DNA from: Hoeflea phototrophica DFL-43
Lineage (GTDB): Bacteria; Pseudomonadota; Alphaproteobacteria; Rhizobiales; Rhizobiaceae
DNA: 64,000 bases
NCBI RefSeq assembly: GCF_000154705.2
Contig: NZ_CM002917.1
Location: 2,925,853-2,989,852, forward strand
Direction of reading: 5' to 3'
Below, one piece after another: positions 52,026-61,147 of the stretch. Position 1 is the stretch's first letter, and every line of letters begins with the position of its first letter. Both the position numbers and the translations under genes were made by a program. The notes under the pieces were generated by a model, which ran no database searches, was not told the DNA's origin, and saw only the letters and a list, made by a program, of their open reading frames with translations.

Positions 52026-52813
52026 GCGCCGCCTCCGAAGTTGGGCTCACGTTTTTCAAGAAACGCGCGCACGCCCTCGGCATAATCAGCCGAACGGCCT
52101 GCCTCGCGCTGATACTCCGCTTCCATGTCGAGATGGGTATCAAGGTCCTGCCCTGCAGCATGTTGGATCAGGTTCTTCATCTGCCCCAACCCGGCAGTCG
52201 GACCCGCGGCAAGCCGGGCGCTCAGGGCTCGTGCATCATCGAGCAGATCGGCATCTTCGACCGCACGCCAGATCATGCCCCAGGCTTCAGCTTTCTCCGC
52301 CGACACCGGTTCCGCGGTCATCGCAATCGCCTTGGCGCGGGCTTCACCGATCAGGCGCGGCAGCATCCAGGAGCCACCGGCATCGGGGATCAGTCCGACG
52401 CGGACGAAGGACTGGATGAATTTCGCACCCTTCGCCACCAGCACGATGTCGCAGGCAAGCGCCAGATTGGCCCCTGCGCCCGCAGCCACCCCATTCACCG
52501 CGCAGACCACCGGCTTGCCGAGCGACCGGATCCGGCGGATCATCGGATTGTAGAACCGTGTCAGCGTCTCTCCGAGATCCGGAGGGCCGCTCATCTTTTC
52601 CGGATTGCGGGCATCAAGATCTTGGCCCGCGCAAAAGCCGCGCCCCGCGCCGGTCAGAAGCACCGCCCGGCAGGCATCGTCGCATTCCGCCACATCAAGG
52701 GCCGCGGCCATCGCCGCATGCATCTCGTCATTGAATGAATTGAGCCGGTCCGGCCGGTTCAGCGTGATTTCCAGCACGCCACCATCGAGTTTTTGCAAAA
52801 CAGGTGCAGTCAT
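52022..52813 (-). CDS. paaG: PaaG, ring-epoxide isomerase of phenylacetate pathway (enoyl-CoA isomerase family)
   Basis: 263-residue crotonase-fold protein. Oxyanion-hole segments are AGRGFCAGQDLDAR and NGVAAGAGANLALACD. In the paa pathway PaaG converts the ring-1,2-epoxide to an oxepin. The ATG at 52813 has GGGAGG about 9 nt upstream. It is first in the minus-strand paaG-paaI-paaK-tetR operon. The assignment of paaG over paaB-type hydratase names rests on context. Confidence 0.88.
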   Translation of the reverse strand: MTAPVLQKLDGGVLEITLNRPDRLNSFNDEMHAAMAAALDVAECDDACRAVLLTGAGRGFCAGQDLDARNPEKMSGPPDLGETLTRFYNPMIRRIRSLGKPVVCAVNGVAAGAGANLALACDIVLVAKGAKFIQSFVRVGLIPDAGGSWMLPRLIGEARAKAIAMTAEPVSAEKAEAWGMIWRAVEDADLLDDARALSARLAAGPTAGLGQMKNLIQHAAGQDLDTHLDMEAEYQREAGRSADYAEGVRAFLEKREPNFGGGA

Positions 52814-52847
52814 CGCGAACGTCCTCCCAAAAATAAAGTTGCATAAG

Positions 52848-52859
52848 CCGACCGGTTGG
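52848..52859. promoter_or_regulatory. Candidate TetR (PaaR) operator between paaG and paaZ
   Basis: CCGACC-GGTTGG is an imperfect inverted repeat (5 of 6 pairs) next to an AATTAAT tract, 35 nt upstream of the paaG start. The form resembles operators of TetR regulators in acyl-CoA catabolism. The 230-nt divergent region also serves paaZ. Confidence 0.45.
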
Positions 52860-53043
52860 TCAATTAATAATCCATCGGCTTCAACCGGCATTTTTTGGGA
52901 AATGCCGCTGACGCCGCCACCGTGGCCCACCGTTGTTGCCTTCCGCACCCGCAAGGCGTTGAAGGCCAACCACCGGTCCGGAAAGGAAATGAGACCAACG
53001 GGAATTCAGATCTGAAATCCGGCTTGGTCAAAGGGAGGAAAAC

Positions 53044-55077
53044 ATGGATCTGATCAACGTCAACAGTTACCTCGCCGGACACTGGACCCCTGCCGACGCG
53101 GGCGCACGGGCCATCTTCAGCGCGGTGACCGGAGACAAGCTCGCACTTGCCGGCCAGGACGCAATCGATACCCAGGCGATGCTCGACCATGCACGGCTCA
53201 AGGGCGGTCCGGCGCTCAGAGCCATGAGTTTTCATGACCGCGCCCGCATGCTCAAGGCGCTGGCGCTGGAACTCGGCAAGTTCAAGGACGAGCTCTACGC
53301 CCTCTCCCACACCACCGGCGCCACCTTGGCTGACGGCAAGATTGACATCGATGGCGGCATCGGCACCATGCTGGTCTATGCCTCCAAGGGCCGCCGCGAA
53401 ATGCCCGACCGCCACATCTATGTCGACGGCGACCTCGAGATGCTCTCACGCGCCGGCACGTTTGTCGGCCAGCACATAGCGACCCCCCTGCAGGGCGTCG
53501 CGGTCCACATCAACGCCTTCAACTTCCCGGTCTGGGGCATGCTCGAGAAGCTGGCGCCGACGCTGCTGGCCGGAATGCCGGCCATCATCAAACCGGCGAC
53601 GGCCACCTGCCATGTCACCGAGCAGTGCTTCCGCCGCATGATCGAGTCGGGCCTCCTGCCGGAGGGAGCCGTGCAACTCGTTGCCGGCGGTTTGGGCAAC
53701 CTGCTCAACCGGCTCGACTATCAGGATGTGGTCAGCTTCACCGGATCGGCGCAGACGGCGCTGATGCTGCGCTCCAACCCGCATCTGCTCGAAAACAGCG
53801 TCCGCTTCATCGCCGAGCAGGACAGCCTCAACGCCAGCGTGCTTGGCCCTGATGCAACGCCGGACAGCCCGGAATTCGACATTCTGGTAAAGGAAGCCGT
53901 GCGCGAAATGACCGCGAAAGCGGGCCAGAAATGCACCGCCATCCGCCGCATCATGGTGCCTGAAGCACTGCTCGGCCCGGTCGGTGATGCCATCGCAGCA
54001 AAGCTTGCCACGATCCGCATCGGCGACCCGGCACTGGAGACCACCCGCATGGGGGCGCTCGCCTCCTCGGCCCAGAAGAGCGATGTTCTCGACAAGGCCC
54101 GCCAGATTTCCGCCGAATGCCGGATCCTCTCGGGCAATCCGGAGACTTTCGAAGTGGATGGCGCCGACAAGACCAAAGGCGCTTTCGTGGCTCCGATGCT
54201 GCTGGCCTGCGACGATCCCGATGCGGCGCAAGCCGTGCACGCGGTCGAGGCCTTCGGCCCGGTGGCAACGCTGATGCCCTACCGCGATCTCGCCCATGCG
54301 GGTGAGCTTCTCAATCGCGGACGCGGCAGCCTTGTCGCCTCGCTCATCACCCATGATCCCGCGGCGGCACGCACGATTGCGCTGTCCTCGGCCGCCTCCC
54401 ATGGCCGCCTCTATGTCAACAACCGCGACAGCGCCGGGGAAGCCACCGGCCATGGTTCGCCCCTGCCGCACATGGTCCATGGCGGGCCGGGACGCGCCGG
54501 CGGCGGCGAGGAACTGGGCGGCATCCGCGGCGTCATGCACTACATGCAGCGCACCGCAATCCAGGGCAGCCCCGACATCATTTCCGGCATCACCGGCACC
54601 TGGATCAAGGGCGCGGCAAAACCAAAATCCGCGAGCCACCCCTTCACCCGCAGCTTCGAAGAACTCGCGATTGGCGACACCATTGAGGCCGGACCGCGCA
54701 CAGTCACACTCGAAGACATCGAACATTTCGCCCATTTTACCGGCGACACCTTCTACGCCCACATGGACGAGGCGGCGGCGAAAGCCAATCCGTTCTTCCC
54801 GGGTCGCGTGGCTCACGGCTACCTACTGCTCTCCTTCGCAGCCGGCCTGTTTGTCGAGCCAGCCCCCGGCCCGGTGCTCGCCAACACCGGCCTTGACGGG
54901 CTCAAATTCATGAAGCCGGTCTCCCCGGGTGACGCCATCTCGGTCGAGCTCACCGTCAAGCGCAAGACCCGCCGCACGGACGAGTATGGCGAAGTCCGCT
55001 GGCACGTCGCGGTGCTCAACCAGGACGGCGACGACGTGGCCGAATACGAGCTGCACACGATGAACGCCTACGCTTAG
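53044..55077 (+). CDS. paaZ: PaaZ, bifunctional oxepin-CoA hydrolase / semialdehyde dehydrogenase
   Basis: 677 residues. Residues 1-520 are an aldehyde dehydrogenase with general base Glu in FIAEQDSLN and nucleophile Cys in [10 protein letters not shown]. Residues 530-677 are a MaoC-type hydratase with the Asp/His dyad in [12 protein letters not shown]. It opens the oxepin-CoA ring and oxidises the semialdehyde. A GGGAGG site precedes the ATG. It is divergent from paaG. Confidence 0.96.
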   Translation: MDLINVNSYLAGHWTPADAGARAIFSAVTGDKLALAGQDAIDTQAMLDHARLKGGPALRAMSFHDRARMLKALALELGKFKDELYALSHTTGATLADGKIDIDGGIGTMLVYASKGRREMPDRHIYVDGDLEMLSRAGTFVGQHIATPLQGVAVHINAFNFPVWGMLEKLAPTLLAGMPAIIKPATATCHVTEQCFRRMIESGLLPEGAVQLVAGGLGNLLNRLDYQDVVSFTGSAQTALMLRSNPHLLENSVRFIAEQDSLNASVLGPDATPDSPEFDILVKEAVREMTAKAGQKCTAIRRIMVPEALLGPVGDAIAAKLATIRIGDPALETTRMGALASSAQKSDVLDKARQISAECRILSGNPETFEVDGADKTKGAFVAPMLLACDDPDAAQAVHAVEAFGPVATLMPYRDLAHAGELLNRGRGSLVASLITHDPAAARTIALSSAASHGRLYVNNRDSAGEATGHGSPLPHMVHGGPGRAGGGEELGGIRGVMHYMQRTAIQGSPDIISGITGTWIKGAAKPKSASHPFTRSFEELAIGDTIEAGPRTVTLEDIEHFAHFTGDTFYAHMDEAAAKANPFFPGRVAHGYLLLSFAAGLFVEPAPGPVLANTGLDGLKFMKPVSPGDAISVELTVKRKTRRTDEYGEVRWHVAVLNQDGDDVAEYELHTMNAYA

Positions 55078-55171
55078 ACACCCCGGCGAATGCGGACCCG
55101 GACAATGCAATTATCCCACTCGATATTGGCCGCAATGCTGCTAGGTTGCAGGCCGATCACGGGAGAATGCC

Positions 55172-56053
55172 TTGCTGCCAACGCCAACCGAACTGCGAAG
55201 CCGCACCACCGTGGGCATCGCCCTGATGTGCACGGGCGTGGCCTGTCTCTGCGTCAATGATGCATTGGCAAAAACCCTGACTGCGAATTATCCGGCGCTT
55301 CAGATCCAGTTCATGCGGAACATCATTGCCCTGCCCTTCGCAATTGTGATTGCCTACAAGATGGGCGGCGCCCAGGCTTTGCGCTCACACAAACCCGTTG
55401 CGCATCTGCTGCGCGGAACCCTTTGGATTGGCGCAACGGTGATGTTTTTCACCAGCCTGAAATTCCTCGGCCTGGCAGAAGCCACCGCGCTGATCTTCGT
55501 GGCTCCGCTGTTCATCACCGCTCTCTCCGCCCTGATCTTGCGCGAGCATGTGGGCTGGCGGCGCTGGCTGGCGGTCATTGTCGGCTTCATCGGCGTGCTC
55601 ATCGCAATCCGGCCGGGCACAGCGGCGTTTCAGACTGTCTCGCTGCTGCCCCTCGCCACTGCCTTCGTCTACGCGCTGCTGATGCTGTCTGCACGCTGGG
55701 TGGACGAGCGTGAAAGCGTCTGGACCCTGCTGCTCTACATGACCGCCACCGGCGCTCTTTTGAGCATCTTCATCGTGCCCTTCGTCTGGGTGCAGGTCAG
55801 GACCGAGGATCTGGGCCTGTTCGCCGCCGTCGCCATCTTCGGCACCGCCGGCATGACCATGATGACCCAGGCCTTCCGCTTCGCGCCTCCCGTGGTCGTC
55901 GCGCCGATGGATTACACCGCCATCATCTGGGCCACACTTCTGGGCTGGATGATCTGGAACGAGATCCCCGACATGCTGACATTTGTCGGGGCTGCGGTGA
56001 TCATCGCCAGCGGCGTGTTCATCATCTGGCGGGAGCACCGGGCGGACGGGTGA
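55172..56053 (+). CDS. EamA/DMT-family transporter
   Basis: 293-residue protein with ten predicted helices forming two EamA repeats. The TTG start at 55172 follows GGGAGA and gives the normal family length; the first ATG (18 codons on) would cut the first helix. The substrate is unknown; relatives export amino acids or metabolites. It is 94 nt downstream of paaZ and may be co-transcribed. Confidence 0.83.
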   Translation: MLPTPTELRSRTTVGIALMCTGVACLCVNDALAKTLTANYPALQIQFMRNIIALPFAIVIAYKMGGAQALRSHKPVAHLLRGTLWIGATVMFFTSLKFLGLAEATALIFVAPLFITALSALILREHVGWRRWLAVIVGFIGVLIAIRPGTAAFQTVSLLPLATAFVYALLMLSARWVDERESVWTLLLYMTATGALLSIFIVPFVWVQVRTEDLGLFAAVAIFGTAGMTMMTQAFRFAPPVVVAPMDYTAIIWATLLGWMIWNEIPDMLTFVGAAVIIASGVFIIWREHRADG

Positions 56054-56295
56054 AGGGGAGGGATTTCGGCAGATGTGGCCGAGAAATCGCGCCGGTCCCG
56101 GTGCGCAACTCGCGCTGCTATCTGGCACATGTCTGTTTTCGGCCCATTGCGGACCTCGGTGTTCGACGCAGCGAACGACGGTTCCGAGCCCACTTTACCG
56201 AATGCTGCGCAACGCACGAATGTCCGCAAGTCAGGGTACGGTCAAAATATGCAAAAACCAAAGCGGGTTTTACCAAGGGTTTGTATCCGGCCGCG

Positions 56296-57204
56296 CTAAC
56301 CGTTTTCAACAGGCCTATCCATCTTGTTGCTGCTGCCGTCAACTCGAGCCTGGACAGCCTCGTCAAAGGCTGCGCGGTATCTACGACCAACCGGTATCCG
56401 CTGATCGTTTGTCATCGTGATCTCTGGCCCATTCGCCCCCTGTTCGATCCGCACGACACGCGACAAGTTCACCAACCATGATCGATGGACACGCAAACAG
56501 TCATGGTGTTCGAGCTGGGCAGCAGCATCGCTGAGACGCGTCAAGATCATGGCATTCCCCTTGGTTGTTGTGACTTCAACATAATGATCTTGTGCCCTGA
56601 CAGTGACGATGTTGTGGCCAAGGTGATGTGGAATTTTCTTGTGGAGCGCTGACAGAGCGGGCGATGCAATTTCAGCCTGCGTATGTTCGGGGGGCTCCGT
56701 TGCCGGTGGATCAGCATCCAAAAGCTTGATGGCAAGATTAACCATCAGTGTCACAGCAATAAGAGGGGGTGCGACGCTGACGAACAGGGAAGATGGTTGC
56801 ACCCAATCATACCACCCATCAGTGAAACCTGTCACGAGCCCTTCGGCCAAGTAAAGTAGAGCCATCACAGGCACGATCCCAGCAGCACCTGCCAGTATCG
56901 CTATCAGCGCCCAGTTCCAATTGCGATGTGCCGTCAGTCTGTAGGCATAGATCGAAAGAAACGTCATCAATAGGCCCGAGCCCAGCAAAGCTATGCTCCA
57001 GAAGACCAGCCGCTCAGGAAAGCTCAGGCGTTCGAGCGTGAAATACGGACCCGCCATCGCAGCCAGTAAAATGACTGAGCCGTTGATGATCCAGTAAAGC
57101 GGCCCTGTCAAAGTCGCCTGTAGTTGGCGAAGCGCCAACGACATCGGCGTGTCGTTCGCGTTGTTTTCTTGGGGCTTTGCGAAGTCAGACTTGGTGTCGT
57201 TCAT
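56296..57204 (-). CDS. LytTR-domain membrane transcription regulator
   Basis: 302 residues. Four predicted helices in the N-terminal half (YWIINGSVILLAAMAG, LVFWSIALLGSGLLMTF, WNWALIAILAGAAGIV, LFVSVAPPLIAVTLMV) are followed by a LytTR DNA-binding domain (IVTVRAQDHYVEV, LRVHRSWLVNLS). The ATG at 57204 has GGAG with unusually short spacing. It diverges from an ABC exporter across 51 nt, so it probably regulates it. Base composition is lower in GC than in flanking genes. Confidence 0.85.
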   Translation of the reverse strand: MNDTKSDFAKPQENNANDTPMSLALRQLQATLTGPLYWIINGSVILLAAMAGPYFTLERLSFPERLVFWSIALLGSGLLMTFLSIYAYRLTAHRNWNWALIAILAGAAGIVPVMALLYLAEGLVTGFTDGWYDWVQPSSLFVSVAPPLIAVTLMVNLAIKLLDADPPATEPPEHTQAEIASPALSALHKKIPHHLGHNIVTVRAQDHYVEVTTTKGNAMILTRLSDAAAQLEHHDCLRVHRSWLVNLSRVVRIEQGANGPEITMTNDQRIPVGRRYRAAFDEAVQARVDGSSNKMDRPVENG

Positions 57205-57255
57205 ACTCCAATGAATAAGGCTCTTAACCGATTTCACAAGTCCCGAGGGAAGCTT

Positions 57256-58146
57256 ATGTCCATAGAAAAAAACAACAACGCAATTTGCGCAACGGGGTTG
57301 TCCAAGCGGTTTGGCAAGGTTCAGGCCGTATCCAATATCGATCTCACCGTTGCACCGGGCGAGGCTGTTGGTCTGCTGGGCCCAAACGGCGCGGGCAAAT
57401 CCACGACGCTCTCGATGCTGATGGGATTGCAGCGCCCGGATGCGGGGCAAACGACAATATTCGGACATCCGGCTGGAAGTGTCGCGGCCCGTGCCATTTG
57501 CGGGGCCACCCCGCAATCCACAGACCTTCCGGATCAGCTTTCTCCGCGTGAAATCCTGTCCTACACAGCCATGCGCTATGGCACGCCCCTCATGATAGAC
57601 CAGCTTGTCAGCCGCTTTAGGTTGGAGAAACTCATTGATCGGCGTGTCGCTGGTTTTTCTGGCGGGGAATTGCGCCGTGTCGCACTCGCCTTGGCTTTTG
57701 TAGGCGATCCGAAACTTGTGTTCTTGGATGAACCAACCACCGGGCTTGATGCTGCCTCACAGGAGGGTTTTCAGGAAACTGCCCGCGCATATGTGGCTCA
57801 GGGCGGCGCATTGATCCTGACCTCTCATCACTGGGACGAAATCGAGGCCGTCTGTGACACCATCGCGCTGATTGACCATGGCCAGACGGTTTTGACCGGA
57901 CGGATGGATTCGATGCGAGCGCGGGCAAATATCAACCGGATGACCTTTGGTATGCCAGACGGGGCGGTGCCCCCCGAGTGGATGCAAGCCCACCATGACG
58001 GCCAATTGTGGTTCTTAGAAACAGCCGACAGCGATGCCGTTTTACGCCGCATGGTCGAAGACGCGTTGCCTTTCCAAGGGCTCACATTGGAACCCTTAAA
58101 ACTCAAAGACCTGATTGACCGTATCCGCCAAGAGGAGACTTCTTAA
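57256..58146 (+). CDS. ABC exporter ATP-binding protein
   Basis: 296 residues. Walker A GPNGAGKST, signature FSGGELRR, Walker B LVFLDEPTTG and the H-loop in LTSHHWDE. It is a DrrA/CcmA-type exporter ATPase with a C-terminal extension. The ATG at 57256 has a GAGGG site. The permease follows with a 1-nt overlap (TAATG). The substrate is unknown; LytTR-linked ABC exporters often confer drug or peptide efflux. Confidence 0.87.
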   Translation: MSIEKNNNAICATGLSKRFGKVQAVSNIDLTVAPGEAVGLLGPNGAGKSTTLSMLMGLQRPDAGQTTIFGHPAGSVAARAICGATPQSTDLPDQLSPREILSYTAMRYGTPLMIDQLVSRFRLEKLIDRRVAGFSGGELRRVALALAFVGDPKLVFLDEPTTGLDAASQEGFQETARAYVAQGGALILTSHHWDEIEAVCDTIALIDHGQTVLTGRMDSMRARANINRMTFGMPDGAVPPEWMQAHHDGQLWFLETADSDAVLRRMVEDALPFQGLTLEPLKLKDLIDRIRQEETS

Positions 58147-58880
58147 TGATCCGCCATCTGTCCGCTGAATGCGTCCTGACGCTCCGCATCCTGTTTCGCC
58201 AACCTGGGTTCTGGATACCAACCGTGCTCTTTCCTGCCATGCTCTATGCATTTTTTGGTGCCAACAGCGGTGGCGGCAGTTGGGCGGCGAATGCCATGGC
58301 CTCCTTCGCGGTTTATGCTGTTCTTGGTGTCGGATTCTTCCAGTTTGGCGTCAGTGTTGCGCAAGATCGTGAAAGCCCTTTCGCAACATGGCAGAAGACC
58401 CTGCCGGGTCACGTCGCGTATCAATGGATCTCTCGTATTCTTGCCTCACTGGTCTTCATCACCATTGCCGTTCTGCTGGTGGTGCTTCTGGCCCTTGTGA
58501 TGACGGATACCCGTTTGGAAACTGCGGTCTGGCTGCGTTTGGCGCTGGTCTGTTTTATGTGTTCCGTGACGGCGACGCTTATGGGCATCGCGTTGGGGTC
58601 CGTGTCCTCCGCGCGGGCAGCTGTCCCGATTGCAAACCTCATCTATCTACCACTGGCCTATCTCGGAGGCCTGTGGGTGCCACCGGTGGCAATGCCTGCC
58701 GCTATAAACGCAATATCACAATGGATGCCGACACGCGCTATGGGTGAACTTGGCTGGGCTGCTGTTAATGATACCGGGTGGGATGTTTGGTATCTGTTCT
58801 TGTTGTTCGCGTGGACTGCTGCAGCGGCCATCGTGGTCATTGTCGCCCAAAAGGATGGGCGACAACATAGCGTCACTTAA
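58146..58880 (+). CDS. ABC-2 type exporter permease
   Basis: 244 residues with six predicted helices and the ABC-2 pattern LIYLPLAYLGGLWVPP near the C-terminus. It overlaps the ATPase stop by 1 nt and completes the LytTR-ABC cassette. Its composition matches the other two cassette genes rather than the surrounding genome. Confidence 0.85.
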   Translation: MIRHLSAECVLTLRILFRQPGFWIPTVLFPAMLYAFFGANSGGGSWAANAMASFAVYAVLGVGFFQFGVSVAQDRESPFATWQKTLPGHVAYQWISRILASLVFITIAVLLVVLLALVMTDTRLETAVWLRLALVCFMCSVTATLMGIALGSVSSARAAVPIANLIYLPLAYLGGLWVPPVAMPAAINAISQWMPTRAMGELGWAAVNDTGWDVWYLFLLFAWTAAAAIVVIVAQKDGRQHSVT

Positions 58881-59274
58881 GTCGATATTTTAACCGGCGA
58901 ACGTCCAAACGGTGTCAGACCTCATAGGTTTATGGCACGATCAAAATGGACCGTTTTTGACCTGCTCTTTTCCAGAAGCAACCATTGGCGCAGCCGCAGC
59001 GAAGTCACAGTTTGTCCGCATAGCCGCCCTTGTCAGGCGACGCAGCGAAACACCGCTTTCCGCCCGAAGCGGCCTCGTCGACAAGGCCGGACAGGCCGGC
59101 CTTTGCTTCTTTCACGCCAACACTCGACACGGCGAAGCCTCCCGTTGTAACCACATAGGACCACAATATAGGTCAATCAGGCACCTGCGGCAATCGTCAC
59201 GCCGCCCCCCTGCTTGACGCCACCCCGCCCTACTCCTATCTTGTTACATGTAACAAACGACTGGAGCCTTCGCC
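58881..59274. other. Gap after the ABC cassette, with residual foreign-looking sequence
   Basis: 394 nt without a gene of recognisable family. The stretch 58.95-59.12 kb (dense in GCAGCGAA and TTTGTCCGCA words) recalls intergenic sequence of Rhodobacteraceae. The last 33 nt hold the toxin-antitoxin operator. Confidence 0.4.
59242..59257. promoter_or_regulatory. Perfect 16-bp palindrome before the toxin-antitoxin genes
   Basis: TTGTTACATGTAACAA is fully self-complementary and lies 17 nt before the antitoxin ATG, where MazE-type antitoxins autoregulate. Confidence 0.6.
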
Positions 59275-59499
59275 ATGTCCACGCCTGTCAGCCAGCGGGT
59301 CCGCAAGCGCCGCGATGCGTTGCGCGCGGCCGGATTGCGCCCGGTGCAGATCTGGGTGCCTGATACCCGCCGTCCGGACTTTGCCGACGAGTGTCGCCGC
59401 CAGGCCCGCCTGGTTGCCGCAAATGATGCCGCGGATCGCGATCTCAAAGGACTTCTCGACGCGGCCCTCGCCGATCTCGATGACGGGTCCGGCGGGTGA
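59275..59499 (+). CDS. MazE-family antitoxin (DUF3018)
   Basis: 74 residues. The N-terminal basic part (VSQRVRKRRDALRAAGLRPV) and QIWVPDTRRPDF match DUF3018 antitoxins. The acidic C-terminus probably wraps the toxin. It overlaps the toxin gene by 4 nt (GTGA) in the usual antitoxin-first order. An unmistakable palindrome precedes it. Confidence 0.85.
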   Translation: MSTPVSQRVRKRRDALRAAGLRPVQIWVPDTRRPDFADECRRQARLVAANDAADRDLKGLLDAALADLDDGSGG

Positions 59500-59819
59500 G
59501 GCGTGGCGATCTCGTCACCGTCGCGATGCCGGGAGACTTCGGCAAGCCGCGCCGCGCGCTGATCGTCCAGGCCGATGCCTTTGCGGAGACCGGCACGGTC
59601 ACCCTGCTGCTGGTCTCGTCAACCCTGATCGACGCACCGCTGATCCGGCCCACGCTTCACCCGACGCCCGAGAACGGGCTTCAGAAACAGTCACAGGTAA
59701 TGATCGACAAGGTCATGACCGTGAGGCGCGACAAGCTCGGCCAACCCCTTGGCCGGCTTGATGATGAAACCATGCTTTCGGTCACGCGATCGCTTGCGGT
59801 TTTCCTGGGCCTCGCCTGA
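59496..59819 (+). CDS. mazF: PemK/MazF-family toxin
   Basis: 107-residue mRNA interferase of the PemK/MazF fold. The opening RRGDLVTVAMPGDFGKPRRALIVQ holds the conserved Gly-Asp and Lys-Pro-Arg elements, and the PTPENGLQKQSQVMID segment matches the active-site strand. GTG start inside the antitoxin gene. It is expected to cleave cellular RNA when the antitoxin is degraded. Confidence 0.88.
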   Translation: MRRGDLVTVAMPGDFGKPRRALIVQADAFAETGTVTLLLVSSTLIDAPLIRPTLHPTPENGLQKQSQVMIDKVMTVRRDKLGQPLGRLDDETMLSVTRSLAVFLGLA

Positions 59820-60000
59820 GTCAAAACCCTTCCCGCCGCTCCGCACCCGCCGCCCGCACGCCAGCCTGCCTTGTCACGATACCGTCATCGTCTTGGGGCA
59901 TTCCGCCTTAAACCATGTTTGGTCAAGCTCGGGCTTGCCATCAGCCGCTTGAATCCCTAAGCCCCCTTCAATCATGTCCCGTGCCACAAGGAGCACCCCG

Positions 60001-61098
60001 TTGCTTCAGACCCCCTATTATCTCGTCGACAAGTCCAAGCTGCTCGTCAACATGGAAAAGATCGCGACCCTACGCGAACTCTCCGGCGCGAAAGCCCTGC
60101 TGGCGCTCAAGTGCTTTGCCACCTGGGGCGTGTTCGATTTCATGCGCGACTATATGGATGGCACCACGTCTTCGTCGCTCAACGAGGTGCGTCTCGGCCA
60201 CACCCGTTTCGGCAAGGAGACCCACGCCTATTCGGTGGCCTATGCCGATCACGAGATCGACGAGGTGGTCTCCCACGCCGACAAGATCATCTTCAATTCG
60301 ATCGGCCAGCTGACCCGCTTCGGGAGCCAGTCCGCGGGCATCATCCGCGGCCTGCGGCTCAATCCCGGCGTATCCTCCTCGACCTTTGATCTGGCCGACC
60401 CGGCGCGCCCCTTCTCGCGGCTCGGCGAATGGGATCTCGCCAAGGTCGAGCCGGTGATGGAGCTGATCTCCGGCTTCATGATCCACAACAATTGCGAAAA
60501 CGGCGATTTCGATCTGTTTGACAAGATGCTCGGCGACATAGAGCAGAAGTTCGGGCCGCTGCTGAAAAAGGCCGAATGGGTGAGCCTGGGTGGCGGCATC
60601 CATTTCACCGGCGAAGACTATCCTCTGGAAAAATTCGCCGAACGCCTCAAGCGCTTTTCCGGCGACTTCGGCGTTCAGGTCTATCTCGAGCCCGGCGAGG
60701 CCGCGATCACCAACTCGACCACGCTCGAGGTTACCGTGCTCGACAAGCTCTACAACGGCAAGGATCTTGTCGTGGTGGATTCCTCCATCGAAGCGCACCT
60801 GCTCGATCTTCTGATCTACCGTGAAAGCGCGAAGGTTCACCCTGACCAGGGACCACATCGTTACATGGTCTGCGGCAAGTCCTGTCTTGCCGGGGACATC
60901 TTCGGCGAGTTCGACTTTCCCGAAGAGCTCAACATCGGCGACCGGATCTCGATCCAGGACACCGCCGGTTACACGATGGTCAAGAAGAACTGGTTTAACG
61001 GCGTGCAAATGCCGGCAATCGCCATTCGTGAACTCGATGGCAGCCTCAGGACGGTCCGTGAATTCGCTTACGCGGACTACGAACAAAGCCTTTCCTGA
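60001..61098 (+). CDS. nspC: NspC, carboxynorspermidine/carboxyspermidine decarboxylase
   Basis: 365 residues of the alanine-racemase-fold PLP decarboxylases. The PLP lysine lies in LLALKCFATWG; the VSLGGGIHFTGEDYP and LEPGEAA segments bind the phosphate. TTG 60001 has AAGGAG at 8 nt and yields MLQTPYYL; an upstream ATG at 59974 is the alternative. It makes (nor)spermidine from its carboxylated precursor and is paired with the dehydrogenase 50 nt downstream. Confidence 0.9.
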   Translation: MLQTPYYLVDKSKLLVNMEKIATLRELSGAKALLALKCFATWGVFDFMRDYMDGTTSSSLNEVRLGHTRFGKETHAYSVAYADHEIDEVVSHADKIIFNSIGQLTRFGSQSAGIIRGLRLNPGVSSSTFDLADPARPFSRLGEWDLAKVEPVMELISGFMIHNNCENGDFDLFDKMLGDIEQKFGPLLKKAEWVSLGGGIHFTGEDYPLEKFAERLKRFSGDFGVQVYLEPGEAAITNSTTLEVTVLDKLYNGKDLVVVDSSIEAHLLDLLIYRESAKVHPDQGPHRYMVCGKSCLAGDIFGEFDFPEELNIGDRISIQDTAGYTMVKKNWFNGVQMPAIAIRELDGSLRTVREFAYADYEQSLS

Positions 61099-61147
61099 AC
61101 AGATTCAGGACGGCGTCTGACGATTGGACATAGGAGTTGGTCCCCAC

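Noticed and set aside
56054..59241. Direct repeats marking ends of a mobile element around the LytTR-ABC cassette
   Set aside because: The two flanks share style but no identical stretch long enough to be an att or IS repeat, and no integrase is present.
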